Shown here: piece by piece, positions 1 through 5,999 of the stretch
Layout of the letters: every line of letters begins with the position of its first letter
Numbering within the stretch: position 1 is the stretch's first letter
Virus record (IMG/VR): IMGVR_UViG_3300048836_000136
Span: 1-31,617 of that record
Strand: one strand, 5' to 3'
Length of the DNA: 31,617 bases
Origin: a virus
Notes under the pieces: generated by a model
What the model was told of the DNA's origin: nothing
The model's input: the letters and a program-made list of their open reading frames with translations, nothing else
Databases searched by the model: none
Made by a program: the position numbers and the translations under genes

Positions 1-87
1 GCAAGAAACTACCCCGACCTAATCGACGCATCTTACAAACCAAATACAGAAGTGAGTCAACCAATCCGGCCGCTTGGTTTGTCATGA
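1..87 (+). CDS. C-terminal end of an unidentified protein (partial at window start)
   Basis: Frame 1 is open from the first base and ends at a TGA at 85-87, giving 28 residues that end in PIRPLGLS. No domain can be recognised. The stop codon falls exactly on the 3' end of the tRNA-derived attachment segment. If the window is an integrated prophage, this is the end of a host gene convergent with the tRNA. If the molecule is a circular phage, it is the end of the last late gene. The open frame is short enough to be chance, so confidence is modest. Confidence 0.35.
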   Translation, partial: ARNYPDLIDASYKPNTEVSQPIRPLGLS

Positions 88-126
88 CCCTGGTAGGATT
101 TGAACCTACAACCAATTGATTAAGAG
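85..126 (-). other. Attachment-site core: 3' half of tRNA-Lys(CTT)
   Basis: Read on the minus strand this is the anticodon loop (CTCTTAA, anticodon CTT), the 3' anticodon stem TCAAT, a 5-base variable loop, a perfect T arm (GTAGG / CCTAC around TTCAAAT), the acceptor 3' strand CAGGGTC and discriminator A, with no encoded CCA. The matching 5' half (D arm, 5' acceptor) is absent: beyond the anticodon loop only 3 of 5 stem bases fit. Such a truncated tRNA next to an integrase is the usual mark of tRNA-targeted integration, where the phage copy restores the 3' end of the gene at the other junction. It could be attP of a circular phage or one junction of a prophage. Confidence 0.8.
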
Positions 127-207
127 CTAATAGGCAAACCCCAATTTAATGAAATTTAACCTTATTTATGGGCAATTTATGCCCCTTTAATCCCCCAGAA
201 AGACTTT

Positions 208-229
208 AATACGCAAACAATACGCAAAC
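208..229. repeat. Two tandem 11-bp repeats (AATACGCAAAC)
   Basis: Two perfect, abutting copies lie between the attachment segment and the integrase stop codon. A near copy with one change (AATACGTAAAC) lies at 1582-1592, on the other side of the integrase gene, and the first seven bases recur at 1343-1349. Direct repeats close to the core site are typical of integrase arm-binding sites. The copies beyond the integrase overlap promoters, so a repressor operator is the main alternative. Confidence 0.5.
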
Positions 230-230
230 A

Positions 231-1328
231 CTATTCACTTAAGAGAGCCTCAAACTGATCCGCTACGTCTCTCTGCATGGATGGAATAACGCTCGAATAC
301 GTATCCAGGGTCAAGCTAATTTGTGAATGTCCTAATCGTTCCTGCACGACCTTTGGATGTGTTCCTGCGGAGAGCAGAAGTGTAGCATGGGTATGACGAA
401 GATCGTGGAAACGAATATCGGGTAACTTTTGGGACTCTATCACACTTTTAAAATGTCGCACAACATTTCTGGAGCTTATGGGTTTACCGGTAGAAGTGGT
501 GAATAAGAGGGATTGATTACCTTCCAACGATTCAATGTGTCTCCGTAAGACCGTGACCGCAAACACTGGAAGTGTGATCTGTCTACGTGATCTTTCAGTC
601 TTCGGCTCAGAGATGACAGATCCCACACCTTGCACCTGAGTTATCTGGTGGCGGACATTGACCACACCGCGAGCCAGATCGACATCGTTTCTGTGTGTAC
701 CTAGGATTTCACCTTTTCGCATTCCAGTGTAGATAGCAAGGACATAGATCGGATACCACCTGTGATTCTCGACAGCCTTTAAAAACTGCTTCACCTCGGT
801 AATAGTCCAGACTGTGTGTGATCTACGCTCCACTCTAGGAGGGTCTACAAGATCGCAGACATTTCGCGTAACTAATCCCCATCTAAGAGCCTGATCCAGA
901 CACTTATGCAATATGGCATGAAGGTACTGGACTGTTCGCTTTGAAAGACCCTCGTTTAACTTCTTGGAATAAAACGACTGGACTTGTGCCGGCTGAAGAT
1001 TGCTTACTCGGATATTACCCAGCTCGGGAATGATGTGATTTCGTATGAGAGATGAGTTGGCTTGTAGGGTTGTGGGACGCAGTGTGTGCGAGGCAACCTC
1101 TCTCATGTACCAATCCAAAAAGTCAGCAATTTTTATCTTATCGTCAGAAAGAAGTACGCCTTTGGCAATTTTACTTCTTTCCTCCGATAACCAATCGATA
1201 GCTTCCTTTTTGGATTGACTGGATTTCGAACGTCTTTTACCGTTAGGCAGGGTGATTTGTGAAACCCATACTTTACGTTCCTTTGACCAGTATAATGACC
1301 CTTCACCTTTTTCGCGTCTTGACTGCAT
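231..1328 (-). CDS. int: Phage integrase, tyrosine recombinase
   Basis: 365-residue site-specific recombinase that would insert the phage at, and excise it from, the tRNA-Lys target beside it. An N-terminal AP2-like arm-binding domain (about 8-55, basic, GSLYWS...VWVSQ) is followed by a SAM-like core-binding domain (about 66-150) and the catalytic domain (about 170-365). The complete catalytic set is visible: R204 in TGMRKGEI, K243, H308-x-x-R311 in FHDLRHTHAT, H334 in GHS and nucleophile Y344 in LDTYSS. The length is normal for Tn916/L5-like integrases, so the protein should be active. The ATG has AAGGTG about 9 bases upstream. The gene reads towards the attachment site and has its own promoter overlapping that of the divergent gene at 1375. 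Confidence 0.96.
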   Translation of the reverse strand: MQSRREKGEGSLYWSKERKVWVSQITLPNGKRRSKSSQSKKEAIDWLSEERSKIAKGVLLSDDKIKIADFLDWYMREVASHTLRPTTLQANSSLIRNHIIPELGNIRVSNLQPAQVQSFYSKKLNEGLSKRTVQYLHAILHKCLDQALRWGLVTRNVCDLVDPPRVERRSHTVWTITEVKQFLKAVENHRWYPIYVLAIYTGMRKGEILGTHRNDVDLARGVVNVRHQITQVQGVGSVISEPKTERSRRQITLPVFAVTVLRRHIESLEGNQSLLFTTSTGKPISSRNVVRHFKSVIESQKLPDIRFHDLRHTHATLLLSAGTHPKVVQERLGHSQISLTLDTYSSVIPSMQRDVADQFEALLSE

Positions 1329-1338
1329 TAACTACACC

Positions 1339-1369
1339 TTGACAATACGCCTTGCCGTAGGTGTATTAT
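1339..1369 (+). promoter_or_regulatory. Rightward promoter for the small HTH-like gene
   Basis: TTGACA (1339-1344) and TATTAT (1364-1369) are 19 bases apart, which is long for sigma70 but the same as at 22513-22543. The -10 ends five bases before the ATG at 1375, so the transcript would be leaderless or nearly so. The -35 is embedded in TTGACAATACG, which recurs at 1577. Confidence 0.5.
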
Positions 1370-1392
1370 ACGTCATGGTGGGACCCCTTCAA
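1365..1392 (-). promoter_or_regulatory. Integrase promoter
   Basis: On the minus strand TTGAAG (1392-1387) and a perfect TATAAT (1370-1365) are separated by 16 bases, placing the transcript start near 1358, about 30 bases before the integrase ATG. The -10 box shares its bases with the -10 of the opposing promoter at 1339-1369, so the two polymerases should exclude each other. Confidence 0.65.
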
Positions 1393-1551
1393 GAAAAGAA
1401 AGACAGAAACCTCGAGTTCTATAAGAGGTGGAAGATTGACGGCGAGTCTCTAAATGATTTGCTGGTCGAATACAAGATTTCCTACCCTCGTGCATTTGTT
1501 ATCAAAAAACAGGTGGAGAAAAAATACCCCGACGAAATTGGTCTAGTTTGA
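1375..1551 (+). CDS. Small HTH-like protein, possible integration/lysogeny regulator
   Basis: 58 residues from the ATG at 1375; a longer frame starting at 1252 would run through the integrase gene and is unlikely. The core (about 11-50) has the spacing of a helix-turn-helix: KDR..EFYKRW, then SLNDLLVEYKIS, then YPRAFVIKKQVEKK. This resembles small regulators and sigma region-4-like helices, but no family can be named. Its position directly opposite the integrase, with an overlapping promoter, is where phages often keep a directionality factor or lysogeny regulator. That role is inferred from position. No classic CI/Cro pair is seen in this window. Confidence 0.6.
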   Translation: MVGPLQEKKDRNLEFYKRWKIDGESLNDLLVEYKISYPRAFVIKKQVEKKYPDEIGLV

Positions 1552-1576
1552 TCTAGTTTGTTATAACATTTGCTTA

Positions 1577-1608
1577 TTGACAATACGTAAACATTATGTC
1601 AATATAAA
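1577..1608 (+). promoter_or_regulatory. Early promoter region
   Basis: TTGACA (1577-1582) is followed by an overlapping AATACGTAAAC repeat (1582-1592) and an AT-rich stretch with CAATAT (1600-1605, 17-base spacing) running into TATAAA (1603-1608). The ATG of the first early gene is at 1611, so with the 17-base spacing the transcript would start almost at the ATG. The repeat over the -35 would let a repressor or integrase block it. Confidence 0.5.
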
Positions 1609-1610
1609 TC

Positions 1611-1796
1611 ATGACAAAAGCAACAAGAGCCAAAAAAGCAGTCAAGCAAGCGATGGAATATATACGGCTCATCAACATCACCACGACCACTGAACAATCT
1701 AAAGACCTAGAAGCCTGGCTCGACAGACTTTATAGCACTGGTTACGAAGATGGTCAGATTGACATGCTCGAAAGGCAGATAGAAAGGAACAAATGA
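1611..1796 (+). CDS. Hypothetical protein, first gene of the early operon
   Basis: 61 residues, no recognised family. Basic N-terminus (KATRAKKAVKQ), then mixed helical sequence (EQSKDLEAWLDRLYSTGYEDGQIDML). No SD is present; the start sits right behind the early promoter. The stop overlaps the next ATG (ATGA), indicating translational coupling. Confidence 0.6.
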   Translation: MTKATRAKKAVKQAMEYIRLINITTTTEQSKDLEAWLDRLYSTGYEDGQIDMLERQIERNK

Positions 1797-1993
1797 ACGA
1801 CTACAGCGACGAAAGAGCATACGAAGACCAATTGACCGACTGGAAGATAGACAGAGCCAGAAGGCTAGAAAGAGCAGTAGCAATCTACAACAACGCCATC
1901 AAATGTGTAGATGTTCCAGACATGACAGACGATGAATTGATTGAATGGGCTGAGAGAGAGCCTAACGATTATGAAGGGGGTGAACCATTTTGA
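1793..1993 (+). CDS. Hypothetical acidic protein
   Basis: 66 residues, strongly charged and probably helical, with an acidic C-terminus (DDELIEWAEREPNDYEGGEPF). No family recognised. It overlaps the previous gene by four bases and the ssDNA-binding protein gene by four bases, so it belongs to the same operon. Its last codons carry the strong AAGGGGGTG ribosome site used by the following TTG start. Confidence 0.6.
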   Translation: MNDYSDERAYEDQLTDWKIDRARRLERAVAIYNNAIKCVDVPDMTDDELIEWAEREPNDYEGGEPF

Positions 1994-2571
1994 CATTTTT
2001 ACCAGAAGGATACCAAGTACCAGACGCAACAACTGGATATATGAAATTCAAACAGGGAGAGAACCGTTTCAGAATCCTATCCAGTGCAATAGTAGGCTGG
2101 GAAGCATGGAACGAAGTTGAGGGCGGTCGAAAGCCTATCAGGTGGAAAGACGGCGAGACTTATGACATTTCAAAGCTCGACGAACCAGAAAAGATTAAAC
2201 ACTTTTGGGCTTTTATCGTTTGGAACTACGGAGACAAAAAGATTCAGATTCTTGAGGTAACTCAAAAAGGAATCATGAAATCTCTGAAGTCATTGACTGA
2301 TGATGAGGACTGGGGCGATCCCAAGAATTACGACATCGTGGTGCAACGCGAGGGCGAGGACTTAAACACTACTTACAGTGTACAACCAAAGCCCGCGAAG
2401 AAACTGGAAGATGAAATAACAAACGCTTGGGAAGAGGTTAAAGACAGCCTAAAACTTGAAGCCTTGTTTGAAGGTAAAGACCCATTCGAGAAAGTTAGCG
2501 GATGGAGCGAAAAAGACAACGAAGCAGTGGACAAAGTGAATGATCCAAAAGATGAGGACATTCCATTCTGA
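1990..2571 (+). CDS. Phage single-stranded DNA-binding protein
   Basis: 193 residues. The N-terminal pattern (YMKFKQGENRFRILSSAIVGWEAWNE, given here only as key words: GYMKF, QGENRFRIL, VGWEAW) is that of phage OB-fold ssDNA-binding proteins, which begin by binding-fold strands around G-x-N-x-x-R-I-L. The C-terminus is acidic and ends DEDIPF, the classic tail by which SSB proteins recruit replication partners. It would coat single strands during phage replication and recombination. The TTG start at 1990 is supported by a strong AAGGGGGTG nine to ten bases upstream and by the four-base overlap with the preceding stop. No polymerase or helicase is in this window, so replication enzymes come from the host or from outside. 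Confidence 0.8.
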   Translation: MTFLPEGYQVPDATTGYMKFKQGENRFRILSSAIVGWEAWNEVEGGRKPIRWKDGETYDISKLDEPEKIKHFWAFIVWNYGDKKIQILEVTQKGIMKSLKSLTDDEDWGDPKNYDIVVQREGEDLNTTYSVQPKPAKKLEDEITNAWEEVKDSLKLEALFEGKDPFEKVSGWSEKDNEAVDKVNDPKDEDIPF

Positions 2572-2613
2572 TCTTTGTGCAATCCCACTCGGCATGAAAA
2601 AAGCGGGGTGGGG

Positions 2614-2820
2614 ATGCAGAAAGCTCAAAAGCACATTAACTTATCAATCAATCGGCATGAACAGTGCAACCACCTTATATGTGGCTCTGTGGAATGGACA
2701 ACTCGCGAGGAAGACCTAAGCGGACTGTTCGAGGTGACAAACTTCCTTATGTTGCAACATTGTTCTCAAGTCTCTAATCGTATGTGGGGACTTGAGGATG
2801 GCGATTGGTTGATAAATTAA
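2614..2820 (+). CDS. Hypothetical protein
   Basis: 68 residues from the ATG at 2614, preceded closely by a G-rich GGGGTGGGG. A TTG at 2575 would give 81 residues. No family recognised; the middle is acidic (EWTTREEDLSGLFEV) and the end rich in W and D (WGLEDGDWLIN). A 41-codon frame from 2594 overlaps it in another phase, so which one is translated is not certain. Confidence 0.45.
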   Translation: MQKAQKHINLSINRHEQCNHLICGSVEWTTREEDLSGLFEVTNFLMLQHCSQVSNRMWGLEDGDWLIN

Positions 2821-2839
2821 AGCTAAAAAAAATGAATCT

Positions 2840-3346
2840 ATGAATTTCGGTAAAGACATCACCAAAATAGTCACAGTTATTATCATGCTCGTGCAGTTCC
2901 CTGTCTACGGAAAGTATTTTCTAAACACCACACACACAATATCCCTTGAGAATCCAAATCCAATAGTTGTAGAAGTGGAAGCCAAAGAACCCGAAGTGAC
3001 ACCAACACCAAGCGATCCTGTCGAAGCCTACATTCATGAGGTATTCGGAGATGACGCAGGGGTAGCAGTTGCGGTGGCTAAGGCTGAGAGTGGGTTTGAA
3101 AACGACAGAGAAAACAAATCACCAGTCGAATGCTCAATTGGGTTATTTCAGATCAATCTAGCTAAAGATCACTGTAACGGAAAATGGGTGCATGCCTCCA
3201 AAGTACCAGGCGAAACAATGGATGAGAAAGTTGAATGGCTTAAAGACCCATACAACAATATCGACATGGCAAAACGAATTTTTGACGCTTCAGGCTTCAG
3301 ACCCTGGAGCGTTTTTACTAACGGCTGGTACGAGACATTTCTATGA
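2840..3346 (+). CDS. Membrane-anchored lytic transglycosylase/lysozyme-like protein
   Basis: 168 residues. A hydrophobic segment at about 9-24 is a signal anchor, followed by a Pro/Glu-rich linker (40-60) and a lysozyme-fold domain (62-168). AKAESGF with the likely catalytic Glu83 and IGLFQIN (100-106) are the hallmark motifs of SLT/goose-type transglycosylases, which cleave the MurNAc-GlcNAc bond of peptidoglycan. The YNNIDMAKRIFDASGFRPWSVF end also matches the family. Likely role: endolysin with a signal-anchor-release type export, or an entry lysozyme. Its site in the early block is unusual for a lysis gene. No SD; the stop overlaps the next gene by four bases. Confidence 0.8.
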   Translation: MNFGKDITKIVTVIIMLVQFPVYGKYFLNTTHTISLENPNPIVVEVEAKEPEVTPTPSDPVEAYIHEVFGDDAGVAVAVAKAESGFENDRENKSPVECSIGLFQINLAKDHCNGKWVHASKVPGETMDEKVEWLKDPYNNIDMAKRIFDASGFRPWSVFTNGWYETFL

Positions 3347-3561
3347 AATATCAAGATAGACCAACACAGGAACAGAAGTTGTTGGAGATGTTGCGACTAC
3401 GAGGAAGTTATGGTGTGTATGCATGGGAGATAATTAAAGACCTAAATATTTTACAATATAATGCCCGTGTTTTCGGGCTAAGACGTAAGGGTTACAAGAT
3501 CGTAAACAAGAAGCCTGGTCTATTTGTGTTACAGGAGCGAGGACAAACAACGCTGATATGA
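3343..3561 (+). CDS. Small winged-helix protein
   Basis: 72 residues. The pattern QEQKLLEMLRLRGSYGVYAWEI..DLNILQYNARVFGLRRKGYKI is that of phage winged HTH proteins of the HTH_55 type, where LRRxGY marks the recognition helix and wing. The conserved core occupies about residues 9-58. It probably binds DNA as a regulator or acts in replication; the target is unknown. It is coupled to both neighbours by four-base overlaps. Confidence 0.65.
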   Translation: MKYQDRPTQEQKLLEMLRLRGSYGVYAWEIIKDLNILQYNARVFGLRRKGYKIVNKKPGLFVLQERGQTTLI

Positions 3562-3674
3562 ACCTTGAAGAACACAATCAAAAGACATTCGAGGCGGTGG
3601 GCTGGATAGTTAAGCTGGGATTTGCGCTATTTTGGGGTGTTATTATTGGAGCAATGATTGCAATGTGGCTATGA
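3558..3674 (+). CDS. 38-residue single-pass membrane peptide, holin/pinholin-like
   Basis: A short frame starting at an ATG that overlaps the previous stop (ATGA) and ending by overlapping the next start. The first 12 residues are polar, and residues 15-38 form one strong membrane segment (WIVKLGFALFWGVIIGAMIAMWL). Size and topology suit a small holin or pinholin, and the lysozyme gene is two genes upstream. Function is inferred only from these facts. Confidence 0.6.
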   Translation: MNLEEHNQKTFEAVGWIVKLGFALFWGVIIGAMIAMWL

Positions 3675-3916
3675 ATCAATCTGAATACATTTTAAAGTCA
3701 GCTCAAAAACTGATGGACTACAAACCAAGTCAGGCAATGGCGAGTTGGCCGATTATTAAATCCAAGTTCCTAACGGCAGTGATTGAATATGTCGAAGGAT
3801 CAGAGAAATCGTCTTTGACCCCACTATCCCAACTTGGGGGCATGACCATCAGTCTTACAGAAGAAGAAAAGCTAAACATTGTGGAGGAGGCAAAGAAAAT
3901 ATTTGAAATAGAATGA
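3671..3916 (+). CDS. Hypothetical protein
   Basis: 81 residues from the ATG that overlaps the preceding stop; an upstream start at 3632 would overlap the membrane-peptide gene entirely and is less likely. Probably helical (YILKSAQKLMDY, IKSKFLTAVIEYV) with an acidic C-terminal helix (LTEEEKLNIVEEAKKIFEIE). No family recognised. It is coupled to the 2H phosphoesterase gene by a four-base overlap. Confidence 0.6.
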   Translation: MNQSEYILKSAQKLMDYKPSQAMASWPIIKSKFLTAVIEYVEGSEKSSLTPLSQLGGMTISLTEEEKLNIVEEAKKIFEIE

Positions 3917-4488
3917 AACAACTTAGTTCACATCAATTCAAAACCGTATACAAGTGGCTTGGGATTGATTTGGACAATTTGGGTTGCATTATGTTGGACA
4001 TCGAACCCCTGGGGAGTATGTGGAGTATTGAAGCGGAAGGTGCGGGGGCCATGCTCTATTATGCAAAGAACAAGAAAAGATTTTGGATCGACGGCTGGGT
4101 TGCTGATAAGAGTCCTCACGTTACTCTGTTGTACGGTTTGTTATCATCTGGTCGAGCATTAAAAAGCCATGTTAGCCGAGTACTTAATGGTTGGAATTGC
4201 AGACGAGTTGAGATTTCAGATGTTGGATATTTCGACAGTCCATATCCAGATGAGCCATATTGGTGCATCGTGGCACACATTAAAGTTGATGATGTATTGA
4301 CAGAGGGACATCGCCGCCTTGAGTTTCTACCCCACATAAACACGTTTACGGGCTACAAACCACACATGACAATATGTTATTTGAGCAAGTCTCCAGGAGA
4401 AGGTTACAGGGACGCAATGATTGATAATTTTCGCAAACATTGGGTTGGGAAGAAGATGTTGGTCAAGGGTGTAAACTTTGGTAAGTAA
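3913..4488 (+). CDS. 2H phosphoesterase superfamily protein
   Basis: 191 residues containing two H-x-T motifs about 80 residues apart: PHVTLLYG (H69, T71) and PHMTICYL (H151, T153), each after a hydrophobic strand context. Paired H-x-T/S motifs define 2H phosphoesterases, which open cyclic or 2'-5' phosphodiester bonds. Bacterial relatives include the LigT/ThpR RNA enzymes; phage relatives include Acb1, which destroys cyclic nucleotides to defeat CBASS defence. The placement among small early genes suits either RNA repair or counter-defence. Sequence alone cannot tell which substrate is used. Coupled to the upstream gene by a four-base overlap. Confidence 0.75.
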   Translation: MKQLSSHQFKTVYKWLGIDLDNLGCIMLDIEPLGSMWSIEAEGAGAMLYYAKNKKRFWIDGWVADKSPHVTLLYGLLSSGRALKSHVSRVLNGWNCRRVEISDVGYFDSPYPDEPYWCIVAHIKVDDVLTEGHRRLEFLPHINTFTGYKPHMTICYLSKSPGEGYRDAMIDNFRKHWVGKKMLVKGVNFGK

Positions 4489-4489
4489 A

Positions 4490-4669
4490 ATGACAAAAGT
4501 AAATTTCTGGAAATACATGACCAAGAAAACCCCTATCTGTCCTGTGTGTGGCAAGAAAATCCCCTTCAACAGCAGGATGATAAAATATTGCAGTACGAAG
4601 TGCAGTAGGGAACACAACAGGCTGAGGATGGCCCAGAGGAGATTAGACGCTAAAAACAAACAGCAATGA
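4490..4669 (+). CDS. Small zinc-ribbon protein
   Basis: 59 residues from ATG 4490, one base after the previous stop; a TTG at 4478 would add four residues. Four cysteines, CPVC (C17, C20) and CSTKC (C34, C38), make a treble-clef or ribbon zinc site, followed by a basic helix (REHNRLRMAQRRLDAKNK) that could contact nucleic acid. Resembles the many small phage and host zinc-ribbon proteins of unknown role. The stop overlaps the VRR-NUC start. Confidence 0.6.
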   Translation: MTKVNFWKYMTKKTPICPVCGKKIPFNSRMIKYCSTKCSREHNRLRMAQRRLDAKNKQQ

Positions 4670-4992
4670 AACTGACATACAAAAGCGAAAAAGAAGTCGT
4701 CAACTCGATTATCCATTACCTCATCGGTAAGGGTCATCTCGTATGGCGGGTGAACGCTGGTATGTCAGAGAAGACATCGACGAAGGGTAAGAGATACATG
4801 ATCCGCTTGGCTCCCAAAGGCACAAGCGACATCATAGGTGTTGCTAAGGACGGCCGATTCATTGCGGTTGAGTGCAAGTACGGTTCAAACAAGACCAGTA
4901 TGTTTCAGGATATGTTTCTTGAAGATGTCAGAAAACGCGGAGGGTACGCGGTGGTTGCTTATGGCATTGAAGATTTGCCCAAAGAACTATGA
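4666..4992 (+). CDS. VRR-NUC domain nuclease
   Basis: 108 residues, essentially only the PD-(D/E)xK-type VRR-NUC domain. Visible elements are E10 in the first helix, GKGHLVWRVNAG, the catalytic D55 in GTSDIIG, E69-C-K71 in IAVECK, and Q81 in FQDMFLEDV with the GGYAVVAYG strand. Stand-alone VRR-NUC proteins are common in phages and cut or trim branched DNA during recombination and packaging. All expected catalytic residues are present. Four-base overlaps on both sides place it in the early operon. Confidence 0.85.
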   Translation: MKLTYKSEKEVVNSIIHYLIGKGHLVWRVNAGMSEKTSTKGKRYMIRLAPKGTSDIIGVAKDGRFIAVECKYGSNKTSMFQDMFLEDVRKRGGYAVVAYGIEDLPKEL

Positions 4993-5171
4993 AATACTTT
5001 TTAACCAAAAACTGGCTCTATATCCAGCACGATGAGCACAGCCTCCAAGGAATACCGATTGACAATCTGTCCAACGATGAGCTGGGCGAGAAGATCCGCG
5101 AGTTAGCCGAAACAGGAGCAGAGTATGATAAGGATATACATATTGATTGGAAGATAAATATTAAAAAATGA
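4989..5171 (+). CDS. Hypothetical protein
   Basis: 60 residues without a recognised family. The first half looks like short strands (YFLTKNWLYIQHDEHSLQGIPID), the second is acidic and helical (DELGEKIRELAETGAEYD). Held in the operon by four-base overlaps at both ends. Confidence 0.55.
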   Translation: MKYFLTKNWLYIQHDEHSLQGIPIDNLSNDELGEKIRELAETGAEYDKDIHIDWKINIKK

Positions 5172-5536
5172 GCATCTTTTGGGACATGGCTCGTGAGTAC
5201 CACGCCCCCGACAACGAGAGCGAGGTTCTTTGCGAACGATGTCCTTTTAGGGTCAAGATTCTTACTATCGATCCCCCCGAAAGCGAAAAACCAATATTGG
5301 ATCAAGTTAGAGACCTCAGAGTCGATTACTGCAATCTTCATCAGATACCCGATCCTCATGCTCGACAAGAACAGGTCATGCTAATCATGGGTTACAACCA
5401 CGCCCTAAGTGATGTAGCAAAACTCTTGGTCCGAGGCATTCCCCAGATTGTGGAGAAGATGGATGGTACATGCTTGGATGATGAAGCAGACAGGGAGCGA
5501 TTTATAAAAGCACTATATGGAGCAGACAAAGACTAA
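5168..5536 (+). CDS. Hypothetical protein with a possible zinc site
   Basis: 122 residues. CERC (C22, C25) and CNLH (C55, H58) could form a zinc-binding pair around a short insertion; the C-terminal half is helical (QVMLIMGYNHALSDVAKLLVRGIPQIVEKM). No family recognised. Its last 20 bases overlap the start of the HNH gene, a longer overlap than elsewhere in the operon, consistent with that gene having been inserted later. Confidence 0.55.
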   Translation: MSIFWDMAREYHAPDNESEVLCERCPFRVKILTIDPPESEKPILDQVRDLRVDYCNLHQIPDPHARQEQVMLIMGYNHALSDVAKLLVRGIPQIVEKMDGTCLDDEADRERFIKALYGADKD

Positions 5537-5999
5537 AAAGATACGACTCACAAGAGGCAAATACGCCCTGATAGACGCGGCCGACTTTGAGAGGGTTAAT
5601 CAATACAAATGGTTTTGTGACTTTGCGGATTATGCAGCACGAGATATTAAGATCACGGGGAAGCATAAGAGGGTTTGGCTTCACAGATGGCTATTGGAAG
5701 CGAAGAAGGGTGAAATCGTAGACCACGTTAATCAGGATACGTTAGACAATCGCAGATCAAATCTAAGGTTTTGCACGATCAAACAGAATTGTAGGAACGC
5801 CAGACTTCCGGTGAGCAACACCACTGGATACAAGGGAGTTAGGGCAGGAAAGACGGGGAAGAACTTTTCAGCGTTTATCAAGGTTAACAGGAAACAAATC
5901 CACTTGGGTATGTATTCCACTCGTAAGGAAGCCGCCAAAGCGTACAACCGTGCAGCACTCAAATATTTTGGAGAATATGCAAGTTTGAATCCCATATGA
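5517..5999 (+). CDS. HNH endonuclease with AP2 DNA-binding domain
   Basis: 160 residues. The N-terminal part (about 8-50) is the NUMOD4-like start seen in such proteins (IRLTRGKYALIDAADFERV..YKW). The HNH core follows: H56 in LHRWLL, IVDHVNQDTLDNRRSNLR with H70, N78 and N82. An AP2 domain runs from about 102 to 158 (TTGYKGVRA, IHLGMYSTRKEAAKAYNRAA). This architecture is that of free-standing, homing-type endonucleases common in phages, which spread their own gene by cutting uninterrupted alleles. All key residues are present. The coding frame abuts its neighbours without disrupting a recognisable gene. Confidence 0.9.
   Translation: MEQTKTKKIRLTRGKYALIDAADFERVNQYKWFCDFADYAARDIKITGKHKRVWLHRWLLEAKKGEIVDHVNQDTLDNRRSNLRFCTIKQNCRNARLPVSNTTGYKGVRAGKTGKNFSAFIKVNRKQIHLGMYSTRKEAAKAYNRAALKYFGEYASLNPI

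Noticed and set aside
170-184. Hairpin GGGCA-atTTA-TGCCC downstream of the integrase
   Set aside because: Only five base pairs and no T tract on either strand; insufficient for a terminator call.
1252-1374. Upstream extension of the small HTH-like gene
   Set aside because: It would run antisense through the start of the integrase and its promoter; the ATG at 1375 next to a -10 box is better supported.
2594-2719. 41-codon frame starting MKKAGWGC
   Set aside because: Overlaps the 2614-2820 frame in another phase, short, and no independent support; left as an alternative only.
5588-5615. CGACTT, 16 bases, TACAAA inside the HNH gene
   Set aside because: Matches the late promoter spacing but lacks the flanking TAG..A context, and no gene begins just downstream; probably chance.
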